From: Lycium barbarum
Taxonomy: Eukaryota > Streptophyta > Magnoliopsida > Solanales > Solanaceae
NCBI RefSeq assembly: GCF_019175385.1
Contig: NC_083345.1
Span: forward strand, 112,702,480 to 112,766,479
Reading direction: 5' to 3'
Length of the DNA: 64,000 bases
Shown: positions 22,648 to 33,326 of the stretch, piece by piece
Layout of the letters: each line of letters starts with the position of its first letter
Numbering within the stretch: position 1 is the stretch's first letter
The notes under the pieces: generated by a model
The model's input: only the letters and a program-made list of their open reading frames with translations
Database searches by the model: none
Told to the model about the DNA's origin: nothing
Position numbers and translations under genes: made by a program

Positions 22648-24162
22648 AGGGAGTATGCTTCGCTAAGAAGGACTACAATTTGGCGAAACATCCCAACATT
22701 GATGTGCCGAACCTACAAGTGATCAAGCTGATGCAGAGCTTTAAGTCGAAGGAGTATGTGCGTGAGACCTTTGCTTGGATGCACTACTACTGGTATCTTA
22801 CCAATGATGGCATTGAGTTCCTCAGGACTTACCTCAATCTTCCTTCTGAAATTGTCCCTGCCACTTTGAAGAAGTCCGCCAAGCCTCTTGGTCGTCCCAT
22901 GGGTGGACCGCCAGGCGATAGGCCCCGGTAACTTTCACAACCTCATGTGTTGCTTGAGTTGAAAAAATAAATATTTGAGTGATTGAATTGATTTTGGTGT
23001 ATCTTCCTTTGTATTTGCAGTGGACCACCAAGGTTCGAGGGTGATAGGCCAAGGTTTGGTGATAGGGAAGGGTATCGTGCTGGTCCAAGAGGTCCACCTG
23101 GTGAATTTGGAGGCGAGAAAGGTGGAGCTCCAGCTGACTACCAGCCTGCATTTAGGGTAAGTAGAAATGATTTTTCTTTATTTATTGTGTTAGATTTTCG
23201 AAGCATGTTTGAGTTTAAATTCCGCCCTGGTACATAGCAAAACCTGTTTTAGTTGCCCTCACGTCCTTATGTTTTCAATCCGTTTAGCTGGATTATCAAG
23301 TGTATGATATAAGAGTGCTCGTGCACCCTTTCGTAGATTTTCTGTATTGCATGAGGCTTACCGACATTTCTGTCATTTTTTCCTGTTTAACTAAAGTCAC
23401 TTTCCTTCATCTCAAGAGGAATTGAAATGGGGGAAAACGTGCCATGGTAAAACGTTCCTGCCATTCTCTGGTGCCAATGTGTCGATTTACTTGCTGAATT
23501 GTAGAATCCTGGTGTTGTTATTATCTTGCTTTCTACCTTGTTTTCCCGCCTTGATGCATTTAGTAGTTGCCAATGGGGTAACAATTACGCTATAAAGATT
23601 CGCTTAGGATATAGCACTGTAGTGGATTTTATTCAGATGTCCCCATGTTAGTTTTCTCCTATGCTGAACTTCCAATTTTGCCCATATCATTTTGGGTTTC
23701 CCCATCACTGAACTTTTATAGAAGTGAAAAAATGTATTTCAGGATGTTGATTGTTTAGTACTCTTGGTACAACTTTTCTGTCCCCTTGATTTTTTTTCCG
23801 CTTTGAGCAATATGTGATCCGCACCACAATTGATGTGGTCGAAATGTTACCTGTTCAAAAGAACTGGACACTAATGTCCTCTAATATTATGGTTTCTGTT
23901 GATTAATAATACTAATCTTACTTGTGGATGCTCTCATTTATCCTGCTTTTGGATCCTTGGCTTTCTTAGTCTTGATTAAGCTAGAGTAATAACCATCTAA
24001 TTTGTTCGTCTTCTCATGATTTTAGGCTCTCCACTCTCTGTCGTTTCTGACAACAGTATTAAATCTTAACTATAATTTTAATTTCTGTAGGGTGGTGGTG
24101 GAAGGCCTGGATTTGGGCGTGGGGCTGGAGGTTTTGGAGGCGATTCCCTCTGGGGAATGTAA
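22648..24162 (+). pseudogene. RPS10: Ribosomal protein eS10 (RPS10) gene, 5'-truncated, altered 3' end
   Basis: Three exons are visible: 22648-22927, 23021-23156 and 24091-24162, each with GT...AG introns (92 and 934 bases) that join in frame. The product reads [15 protein letters not shown], continues through the conserved [19 protein letters not shown] segment and the Gly/Pro/Arg-rich tail ([14 protein letters not shown]), as in the 40S subunit protein eS10. The first exon (about 17 residues with the initiator Met) is not present in the preceding 4 kb that I could read. The last exon leaves the expected tail after GAGGFGG and ends DSLWGM-stop, where SINE-like sequence starts. The body has no stop or frameshift, so the copy is young, or it may still be transcribed if a first exon lies further off. 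A Helitron follows at 24470 and could have carried the fragment. Confidence 0.85.
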
Positions 24163-24300
24163 AGGAGCCAGAGGTTCCGCGTTCGACCCCCCGTAGCGCT
24201 GCAGCGTGATGAGGGTTGGGGCGAAGGCCTTGGGCGGACGGGCTGTACCCTGGCATAGACAATACCTGAGTATGTGTAGGACCCAGAGGGGATGCCTCAC
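24141..24300 (+). mobile_element. SINE-like module at the end of the eS10 exon
   Basis: Contains a box-B match gttcgaccc near 24182 and ends with the module ccttgggcggacgggctgta ... gggatgcctcac (24228-24300), which is also found at the palindrome centre. A clear box A is not visible and I find no target duplication, so borders are approximate. Confidence 0.45.
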
Positions 24301-24469
24301 ACTTTGCACTTTGTGGTGTGGATATATAAACGGTATTCTCAATTTGGTCGGATGAATTAGCTTCCTCGGATATTGCAATTAAATGATTTTATTCATAATT
24401 TACCTTCTGAAGCAGGTACAACACCATTGAGTGGGTTAAGGAAAGATTCCAAGATAGCAGAGATGAAAT

Positions 24470-25824
24470 TCCGAGAATGAGGAAGGTGATGTGGCACCTC
24501 TCTTTGGCCAAGAAACGTAATTCTTTTTAATTTTTAAAAAGGCCTTTTTTTCCTTATTCCTCTAATTAGAAATGTCTAATACCAATCTCATGAGATTTTA
24601 GTTACAAATTCTTCATTTAAGTCTCTTGAGTTTCCTGTCTTTATTATGATTTTAAAAGAAAATACAAGCTTTTAAATACTTACAATTTTTTTTACTGCTC
24701 TTCCGTTCTTTATTATGCTCTTTAAAAGAAAATACAAGCTTTTAAATACTTACAATTTTTTTACTTCTCTTCCGTTCATACAAATAATATTTATCAATTC
24801 ATCAAATGTTTATCAATTATTTTCTGCAGCATTGTGTAATGAGATATGATGAAATGATCCCACAAATTCAAGGTTCTTGTAGGAATTCAAAGAAATCACC
24901 ATTTTTTCCCATTCTTTCCAACTACTGATTTTCACACTCTCTTGATGTTAAATAATAACTTCTATATCTTTCTTTTTTGCAGCTACTTCTTATTCTTCAA
25001 AAGGGTAATAATACCCAAAAGATTAGACGCTTTAAAATCATCCCTAAAGCAACTTTAATCGTCTTCCCTCAAACATTCAGGCATAAGAAATAGCCAACAA
25101 TTCTCGATGTCTCTCAATTCTAAAGTTAAGATTTTGAATTGATGTCCTTTTATTGATTTCTCCTAAATTACATTGATCTATTCTGAAGATTTAATATAAT
25201 TCGATTAATTTGCAGACATTCCTATGAGAAATACTTATGATATTAGAATTGATGTCCTATCGAGCATCTTATTCCTTTTTGAAAATGGTTTATTTTGTAG
25301 CTTTGTAAGATTAATCCACTAAAAATTTCTGTGAAGTTTTCCTTACCGAATATTCCTTTTTAGAAGTATTAGTTCATCCTAGACGAATTTGTATTGCAAT
25401 AAATTAGCAAAATTTAGTTTGCTTTGAAATGATTACTTTAACGAGCGAAGAGAATTCGAAAATTGTTTTTCTATAAAATTCATTTCTTTATTTAATATTT
25501 TTATGAATCTTTATTTATTTTTTCTTATCATATATATTGCATTAAAATTTTAATATTGTTACATGCAATTTTTTTTATCACATAATATTTTCTCATTTTA
25601 TGTGAACTCCTCTTATTATGACGTGTTCTACTCCACTAAAATAATGTCGAATCATTATTTATGATTTTCTCATTCAAACCTTTATTGAGTTAGATTGATT
25701 TTTCATACTTAACCTATAATATTTTTCACAATTTTTTTCTGTCAAAAAATTTATACATAATTTTATGATTTGAATCATATTTTTCAAAAATTATGACCGT
25801 GCGAAGCGCGGACAAGTATACTAG
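24470..25824 (+). mobile_element. Non-autonomous Helitron
   Basis: The 3' end is diagnostic. A hairpin ccgtgc-gaa-gcgcgg (25797-25811) stands nine bases before the terminal CTAG (25821-25824), and the next host base is T. The 5' end carries ggtgatgtggcacctctctt, tggcc near 24484, the module also seen at 11235. The exact TC start is uncertain: tccgag at 24470 is preceded by T rather than the expected A. The interior is AT-rich with no Rep/helicase frame, so the element depends on enzymes made elsewhere. An internal ~71-bp duplication (aagaaaatacaagcttttaa) lies at 24652-24777. Confidence 0.7.
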
Positions 25825-25973
25825 TTATAGGTAAATTAGATAGTATTCTTTTTATGTATGTTCATTTCTCTCTCTACGTGAGAGCTCTTCTCAGATATTG
25901 TAGAAGCAGAGGAAGGTACATCGACAAACTCAGGTAAGACGCAAACCCAGCAGCTAATTCATGGAGTAAAATT

Positions 25974-26724
25974 GTGAGAAATTTACCGGCGAATGAGGGT
26001 TTTGATCTGACGAGGGAAAAGGAACAGAATAGAGTTGAACAAGTTAAGATTACAATGGAGGATATACAAGAAGAGCTTGACTATTGGAAATCTGCTGTGA
26101 TATGCTGTGTATTAGGGTCAAATCCACCACTTGTAGTTATGGAAGGGTTTTTTAAACGAATTTGGGGTGCTCTAGGCATCGATAAAATTGCTCAGCTGAA
26201 TCATGGGATGTTCTTAGTCAGATTTCACACGACTGAGAACAGAACAAAAGTTGTAGAAGAAGGGGTAAAGATGTTTGATAAAAAACAAGTAGTAACACAA
26301 CCATGGCGTCCTGATATGGGTTTCAGAAAGGAAAATGTAGCTAAAATACCAGTCTGGGTACGATTGATAGGCTTGGATATTAAATATTGGGGATAGAAAG
26401 CACTAACCAAAATTGGAAGCTTAATTGGGAAACCTTTGAAAGCAGATAGTGCCACAACAATAAGGATAGACTAGCATATGCTCGAGTATTAGTGGAAATG
26501 TCTCCGAATCAGACCTATCCAGAGATGATCATGTTCAAAAAGGAGGTGGGCAATGTTGTTGAGCAAAAGATTGGATATGAATGGAAACCTATCTTATGTA
26601 CATGTTGCAATAACTTCGGGCATGAAGTGACTGATTGTAGAAAGCAACTGAAACAGCAGAAGGGGAAGATGACTAAAGAACAAGCAGATCATGGAGTAGG
26701 AAAGGATCGAAAAACAACTCAATA
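25974..26724 (+). pseudogene. LINE ORF1: DUF4283-type protein with zinc knuckle, broken
   Basis: The first 140 codons resemble the DUF4283 RNA-binding domain of plant L1 ORF1 (segments FLVRFHTTENR, PWRPDMGF, PVWVRLIGLD). A stop at 26394 and a frame change follow. In the second frame a CCHC knuckle is complete: C-x2-C-x4-H-x4-C in CTCCNNFGHEVTDC near 26601. ORF1 proteins of this type coat the LINE RNA during retrotransposition. Confidence 0.8.
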
Positions 26725-27079
26725 GGACCTTGATGCAGGAAGTGTTCACAAGGAGGCACAACTGGTACTATGTAATGAAGGAGCAACCACAAATCAGGGG
26801 CCTCAACAACAGGACAAGAAGGAAACAGAAGCAGGACCAAGTAAAGAAGGCAAACAACAGGAGTGGGATAAGCCACAAGGGAGACACCGGGCAGGAACAA
26901 ACTAAAGAGGGGAATTAAAGTTATATAAAGAAGTGGTACATACTGAAAACACCTTTAAAGCTCTAAATGTGGGAGTTAACGAAGGAGGACAGAACAAGGC
27001 AATACCAATGCCTCTAACCCAAAGGAGGCACCAGGTGGGATGGGACCAGCACTTGGAAGGGGTGGGGTTATACCCTCTC

Positions 27080-30000
27080 CTAATGGATAGATTGGGATTC
27101 TGGAATGTAAGGGGTCTGAACAAACCAACAAAGCAGAATGAGCTTAAAGTTTTCCTACATAAGGCTCAAGTTGGACTGTTTGGACTCCTAGAAACTAGGA
27201 TTAAGAGAGCAAAAGCCGTCAAAGCCTCTCTTAATCTGTGTACATGTTGGTCTTTTACCACTAATTTGGCAAAACATAACGGAGGAAGAATTTGGATGTT
27301 ATGGAAACCAGGAACATTTGAGGTTGACGTAAAAGAGGTCACAGCACAAATGGTCCATAGTTATGTAAGGCATGTTGGAACTAACAGGAGGTTCTGGTTG
27401 ACTATTGTATATGGGTTCAATGACCTTGGGATTAGGAGAGAACTGTGGGGTAATTTAACTGAAGCTCAGGAACAGATACATGAACCTTGGGCAATGATGG
27501 GGGATTTCAACAATGTTTGAATTATAATGAAAGAATAGGGAGCACTATAAGATTCTCAGAAATAAAGGAATTTAAAGAGTGTGTGGATGAATGTGCATTA
27601 CAAGACCTAAAATCTACAGGGGCATTTTATACATGGAATAACAAGCAGTTGGGAGAAGAGAGGGTAATGAGTAGGATTGATAGAGTACTAGTGAATACTG
27701 AATGGATTTTTGATTTGCCAGCGTCTCAGGTTCATTATATGAATGAAGGATTGTTCGATCATTACCCAGCAATTATCACATGGGACATTTTAAAACAAAA
27801 GTACCGAATGCCATTCAGGTATTTTAATATGTGGAGACTGGCAAATGATTATAAAGACAAGGTGAAAGAGAGTTGGGGTAAACAGATCCAAGGTACAAAA
27901 TGTATCAAATGGTGGGGAAACTGAATAGACTGAAAAGGGTACTCCAAACATTAAACAGAAGTAGATTTTCATATGTGGAGACTAAAGCAATGGAGGTGGA
28001 AAATCAGTTGAAAGAGTGTCAAACTATGATTCAGAAAGACCCTCTTAATATAGGATCAGTTAAGGAGGAAATACACTTGGCTCAAGAAACAAGACAATGG
28101 CAACAAGCAAGAGAATTATATCTCAGGCAGAGAAGTAAAATACAATGGCTACAATATGGGGATCAGAACACTAAAATATTCCACCACTTCATTAAGGCAA
28201 TAAGAAATGCCAATAGGATATTCATAGTAGTAAATATGCATGGGGTAATCCAAGATACACCTGAAGGAGTAGCTGATGCATTCACTGAATTCTATTCAAT
28301 CTTATTGGGATCAACCGCTAATGATAGAACACATGTATGTGGGGATTTAGCAAGGAGAGGTAAAGTACTTACAGAGCAGTAGAGGGATTTCCATGTTGAA
28401 CCAATGACAACACAGGAGATTAAGTAAGCGGTTTAGTCTATTCCAGGAGACAAGTCACCAGGCCCGGATGGATATGAAAGTCAATTCTTCAAGGATGCAT
28501 GGGGTATAGTAGGTACTGATGTGGTGGAGACAATACAAGAATTCTTTCGGAATGGGAAGATGCTGAAGAAATTAAATAACACAGTAATCACACTAATACC
28601 AAAAGGAACTCATGCTGAGAATGTAGGTGATTACAGGCCCATAGCATGCTGTAATACAATTTATAAAGTGATATCTAAGGTCATATGTAATAGGTTGAAG
28701 AAGGTATTGCCAGAAATTATTGCTCCAAACCAGAGTGCATTTGTAAAAGGGAGAACTATAGTGCAAAACATATTGATATGTCAAGATTTAATGAGACTCT
28801 ATAATAGGAAAGCCACCACAAAGAGTTGCCTATTGAAAATAGACTTGCGGAAAGCATATGATTGGGTAGAATGGGAGTTTGTGAAGGAAATGATGTATGC
28901 ATTGAAGTTCCCAACAAAGTTCATTCACTGGATAATGGAATGCATCATAACTACCAGATACACAATAGCAATCAATGAAAGCACACATGGGAACGTAGTT
29001 GGGAAGAGAGGTCTAAGGCAAGGGGACCCAGTCTCCCTACTCCTATTTGTAATATGCCTGGAGTACTTGTCAAGAATCCTGGAAGTGGTTGCAGCTCAAC
29101 AAGGGTTCGAATATCATACTAAATGTAAGGGCATGAAATTGAATTATCTTAGCTTTACTGATGATTTATTAGTGTTTTGCAAAGGTGAATTTCAAGCTAT
29201 CCTGCTCATGCGAAGGGGCTTAAAAACTTTCTCACTAGCATCAGGGCTGACCACTAATGCTTCCAAGTCCAACATCTTTAGTGTGAATATGCCAATGCAG
29301 GATATTAAAGACATATGTGAGCTCACAAGGTACCAGAGAGGTGTTCTGCCATTTAAATATCTTGGAGTTCCAATCTCCCCTAAAAATTTATCTGTAAATT
29401 ATTGTGATATGCTAGTGGATAAAATCATAAGCAGAATCAAAACATGGAGCACAAAAAATCTCTCCTATGCAGGCAGGACACAATTGACAAACTCCGTTTT
29501 GCTCCACTGGTATGTGTATTGGTCATCTATATTCCTACTGCCTAAGAAAGTACTAAAAGCGATCACAAGTGCTTGCAGGAACTTCTTATGGGATGGGAAT
29601 ATATATTCCTCCAAAGTACCTCTAGTTGCATGGGAGGTGATCTGTGGAGGAAAAAGGAGGGAGAACTAGGTGTGACCGACAGTATGGTCTGGAATGAAGC
29701 TGTGCTGGCCAAATATGTATGGAACATAGCAAGTAAGGCTGATAATATGTGGGTGAAATGGGTGAATCATATATATATATATCAAAAGGGCTGATTGGTG
29801 GCAATATGAAGTGCCTGTTAATAGTAGTTGGTACTGGCGAAAGATATGCAGTATAAGGGACAAATTCAAGAGGGGATATAATCAGAATGGCTGGCTAAAA
29901 CCTTTCGGCACCTATACCATTGCAAGTGGATACAAATGGTGCAAAGGAGAAGCAGACAAGTGGCAGCATTGGAGATGGGTATGGAACAACATGAATGTGC

Positions 30001-30467
30001 CAAAGCATAGGTTTATTTGCTGGCTAAGTGCTCATGGGAGACTACTAACACTGACGAGAATGCAGACCATGGGCTTTTGCCAGAAAGTGGATTGCTTATT
30101 ATGTGCTAATGCACCTGAAGCCTTACCCCACTTATTCTTTGATTGTCATGTGTCTAAGAGTTGTGTTCACGAAATACTGAGCTGGATAGGGATGCCAACA
30201 GTGACTACAAACCACCCAGGACTATGGAAAAGGATATTCAGGAAACTGAAAGGAACACTATGTAGACAATTTGGAATGGCGGTGCTAGCTGCGTTGGTGT
30301 ATGCAATCTGGAGGGCAAGAAATGAAGCTATATGGAATTATACAGTCAAGAGGCCAGAAATGATATTTCAACAAATTAAAGAGGAATGTCGATGCAGAGT
30401 ACAAAGTTACTACACATCACAGAAGTATAAGAAAGATATAGAATGGATCAAAGCTTTGTATAGGTGA
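27080..30467 (+). pseudogene. LINE ORF2: endonuclease, reverse transcriptase, zf-RVT, broken
   Basis: The apurinic-like endonuclease begins at LGFWNVRGLN (27089), includes LLETRIK and GDFNNV (near 27503), and is frameshifted there. The RT domain is in the frame 28521-29669, with IPKG, RPIACCNTIYK, the first catalytic Asp in KIDLRKAYD, RQGDPVS and the active-site block FTDDLLVF near 29156. After a further frameshift the C-terminal zf-RVT-like region (LLCANAPEALPHLFFDC) ends at a stop at 30465. At least four frame changes or stops separate these pieces. The order EN-RT-zf-RVT is that of plant L1. Confidence 0.9.
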
Positions 30468-30640
30468 TTTTATGAACAATATATTGGTAGGATAGATAGA
30501 ATGCACTAGCTTGACTAAGTAAATCCACCTGGTGGGGATATGTAAAGCTAGATAGTCAGTACGGTCTTGATTGCGATGTAAATAATGGTTGAGTTGGTGA
30601 TTAATAATATTTTTTTCTTTCACCAAATTATAGGTAAATT

Positions 30641-30845
30641 TATATGATAAAGATTAATTGCTAATATGTTATAAATGGTAATTATACCCGTTAATATGAC
30701 ATGTAAAATTACATTGATAGGTATCAGAATCAAGCCATGGCATTATAATTTTCCTATATAACGAAATCATTGATCCCTCTTTATCCAATATTTCATAATT
30801 ACTCAAATCATATTTCACACATATACTTTTGTTTACACTCATCTC
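30641..30845 (+). promoter_or_regulatory. Likely promoter/leader of the PME pseudogene
   Basis: A TATA-like tatataac at about 30755 lies 90 bases before the start codon at 30846, with a CT-rich leader ending in actcatctc. Calling it a promoter is inference from position. Confidence 0.35.
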
Positions 30846-30904
30846 ATGGATAAAGTTGCTAGTTTGTTAAGTTTTTATTTTATTTTGGCCTCTATGTTTG
30901 TTTC

Positions 30905-31176
30905 TGTGCTGATTTCTGCTCTTATCGGTTATTTTCTGTGTTCTGATTATCCTGTATTATCTGTGTCGCTTGCATTATTTCATTTCCATATCGCTTTAAA
31001 TCTCTTATCCGAATCTCTTAACCTTATCTAACCGTATCTGACTTCTTTTTATGCTTTTATTGAGCCGGGGGTCTTTCGGAAACAGCCGTCCTACCTTGGT
31101 AGGAGTCAGGTCTGTGTACACTCTACCCTCCCCAGACCCTACGATGTGGGATTTCACTGGGTTGTTGTTGTTGTTG
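30905..31176 (+). mobile_element. 5'-truncated RTE-clade LINE with (GTT)n tail inside the PME signal exon
   Basis: A perfect 12-bp target duplication tatgtttgtttc lies at 30893-30904 and 31177-31188. The 272-base insert ends in gggtctttcggaaacagcc, accctccccagaccctac and a (gtt)n tail, the familiar 3' end shared by RTE LINEs and TS-type SINEs in Solanaceae. No Pol III promoter is present, so a truncated LINE is more likely than a SINE. Removing insert and one repeat joins the PME signal peptide to the pro-domain in frame. Confidence 0.85.
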
Positions 31177-31848
31177 TATGTTTGTTTCATGCTATGGGGC
31201 TTCATTATGTATCCAAACACCTTAACCTGAGTTATGCAACTTTCTCAATATTCCCAAAGAAGAAAATTATGATATAGTTAGTTTTCACAATATGGTTATT
31301 AAGGCAACCCTAGCTCAAGCTGAAAATGCTCATAAGGACATCTCGGCTATGAATGTAAATTCATTCAATGAGTTAAGGAAGTTGGCTTGAGCTGATTGCT
31401 TAAGATATATAAAAATACCTTGTATCAACTTAACAGGTCCGTCGTCAACTCTAATAATGACCATAAAACAAATGATGTTCAAACGTGGCGAAGTGCAACT
31501 ATGGCTAATTATCAGACATGCTTAAAGGTATTCCATGATTTTCAATTATCATCATATTTGGAGAAATTTCCCTTTGGCGTGTTAGATGATTTCTCCAAAA
31601 ATATTTACAATTCTCTAGCCATAAGCAAATTAGCCAACGACGAGCCAAGTGTTTAGGGGCGGAGTTGCATGGTTTGAATGGGCTTCAACTGAATCTCATG
31701 ATATGCCAGAAAATTATACTGCACAAATAGATAAGAAAATTATTGCATGATAAGGAAATGTATGTTTCAATTCCAAGTGTTGAGAATTCTAACATATATT
31801 TGAATTTCCCTCGTTAGGGTTCCCAACTCACCAGTGGCTCCAGAATGA

Positions 31849-32127
31849 GAAAATTTGGCTGAGAGACCCATTCAAGTCCTCAATTAACAAAATGGCCTTC
31901 TATTATTTATTCAATTTTCTCTCGTATAAATGCTGATAAATTGAGCATCTGTCCGACAGATACATGATCTGTCTGTTACAGCAGATGCTTTGGTCCGCCA
32001 GATATGATATCGGTCAGTTCATAAAAGATGGATGGGTCTAAAAAGTGGGTCATTTCACTAAGAAAAAAAACTTGAAACCCTTTTAATTAGATAGAAGACT
32101 TAAATGGGCCTTTTAACCAAGAGTCCC
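31849..32127. mobile_element. MULE-type MITE in the PME linker
   Basis: An 11-bp target duplication ctccagaatga lies at 31838-31848 and 32128-32138. The 279-base insert has imperfect inverted ends (ggctgagagacccattcaag on the left, ggttaaaaggcccatttaag from the right end). TSD length of 9-11 fits Mutator-like elements. The duplicated target already carries the tga that replaced a Trp codon, so the gene was dead before this insertion. Confidence 0.7.
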
Positions 32128-32497
32128 CTCCAGAATGACTTTCTGTATCTGACGAGAAGTTTTTATACCAAGGAACTTCGATAAAGGCTGATGTTGTGGT
32201 GGCTCAAGATGGTTTTGGGAATTATAGTTTTATTTCTGAAGCTTTGGCTACAATAAAGAGGATGAGGAATGACACGGGGAGATTTGTGATACATGTGAAA
32301 AGAGGTACTTATCAAGAGTACGTAGATATCAAGAAAACTATGAAAAATTTGATGTTTGTTGGAGATAGTATTTTGGTGTAATATATGGGACGTGGTTAAG
32401 ATTTTTATCGGTATCTAAATTTCTATTTTAAAATATTAAACTAATTTAATCTAACTTAGCTTCGAAAATTTAGTCATATTGACTCTATAAAAAGAAA

Positions 32498-32520
32498 ACA
32501 TGACAAGTATTTTGGGATGG
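32498..32520. mobile_element. Right-end fragment of a Stowaway MITE
   Basis: acaagtattttgggatggag followed by ggatta is the common inner-to-outer right terminus of solanaceous Stowaway elements. No matching left end is visible. Confidence 0.35.
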
Positions 32521-32756
32521 AGGGATTACTATTATACCTTCATTTGGGTACGCCTATTTTGGAACCGAAATTTGACCTGCATGGGCTCTATCCCTAGTCT
32601 ATGACCGAGCTCCTTCCTTTTCTTGTCATCAGGGTGAGGACACTCCTTAAAAAACTTAATAACAAAAATAACAACAGATTAATATCATAAACAAATTACA
32701 AGAAAAAAAAATGTCTTTTTGTCCTTTCGTTATTAGTTTATAGGGTAAGATATTTT

Positions 32757-33326
32757 ACGCTTTCAATTCTTGGATCTGATGTTATGTGTGGCGGTGATGG
32801 CACTTTCTCCTATTAGAAAGCTGATCATTAGTCACAATTTTTTCATTACTAGATTTGCCTTCTTGATTGTCATTGCCACCAGATTTGCTGTCGATTTCAT
32901 CATCTCCCAATAGCAACAAGATGTCATTTTTTGATATTGTCTTTGACATTAGATCCAGTGAATGACTCACTCCCCAAGAAGTTGTTTGACTGACATATAT
33001 AAATAGTAAAACGTTTTAATATAATAAACAGATCAAAATAGAGTTAGGTTCAGTATTGTAGCTAGCCATCACAAAATAGCGAGATTAATCATTGATGACC
33101 GATAAACTGAAGAATGGCCAACAAATTCCACCTCGAGAAATGACTAACAAACATGAATTGCTACTATAGTACAACAGTAACATAGTCGAATCGAGAACAT
33201 CCAAGAAAATCACATAGAAACCTAAAAAAGTTCCAAAAAAAAAAAAGTATTTAGAATTTTTACCTGGCCAAGAGGCAGTTTAGATGAAGAAGGAACAAAC
33301 CCAGGATTTTTATCATTTTCGATCAT
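32757..33326 (-). pseudogene. HD-ZIP class IV transcription factor relic (N-terminal part)
   Basis: On the minus strand an ATG at 33326 opens 21 codons (MIENDKNPGFVPSSSK...LPLGQ) ending at a GT donor at 33263. A second segment at 32757-32988 continues with an acidic Gly/Ser/Asn linker (DDEIDSKSGGNDNQEG) and then RRKCHHRHT-stop-HQIQELK, matching the start of the HD-ZIP IV homeodomain (RKRYHRHT.HQIQELE). A stop has replaced one residue inside the homeodomain, and the frame ends at a second stop just after. The rest of the homeodomain, the zipper and the START domain are absent. Class IV factors control epidermal identity. It lies tail to tail with the PME relic. Confidence 0.7.

Larger units (their letters stand above)
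25825..30640 (+). mobile_element. Near full-length plant L1 LINE with 13-bp target site duplication
   Basis: ttataggtaaatt flanks the element at 25825-25837 and 30628-30640. The body (25838-30627, 4790 bases) has a 5' leader, ORF1, ORF2 and a short A-rich end (caccaaa). It sits directly against the terminal CTAG of the Helitron. Stops and frameshifts in both frames show it is inactive, but its full length shows it was not 5'-truncated on insertion. Confidence 0.9.
30846..32390 (+). pseudogene. Pectin methylesterase (PMEI-PME type), disrupted
   Basis: A hydrophobic signal peptide (MDKVASLLSFYFILASM) is followed, across an insertion, by the PMEI pro-domain with its Cys pattern (CYGASLCIQTP, PELCNFL; ADCLRYIKNTLYQLNRS; YQTCLKVF). 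After the linker the start of the catalytic domain appears (ADVVVAQDGFGNYSFISEA, FVIHVKRGTYQEYV, NLMFVGDS). Stops replace Tyr in TP-Y-PELC, Trp in LA-W-ADC and Trp in the linker PE-W-LSVSD. The frame ends at about 32380, before the catalytic Asp/Arg region, which is missing. Such enzymes demethylate cell-wall homogalacturonan after the pro-domain is cleaved. The gene is dead: two insertions, at least three nonsense changes and 3' loss. Confidence 0.85.

Noticed and set aside
11212..25824. One 14.6 kb Helitron from the 5' module at 11212 to the CTAG at 25824
   Set aside because: A second 5' module at about 24484 gives a simpler, shorter element. Without other copies the long version cannot be supported.
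30905..31176. Insert in the PME relic as a full-length TS-type SINE
   Set aside because: The (GTT)n tail fits, but no Pol III A/B boxes exist in the 5' part, so a truncated RTE LINE sharing that tail is more likely.
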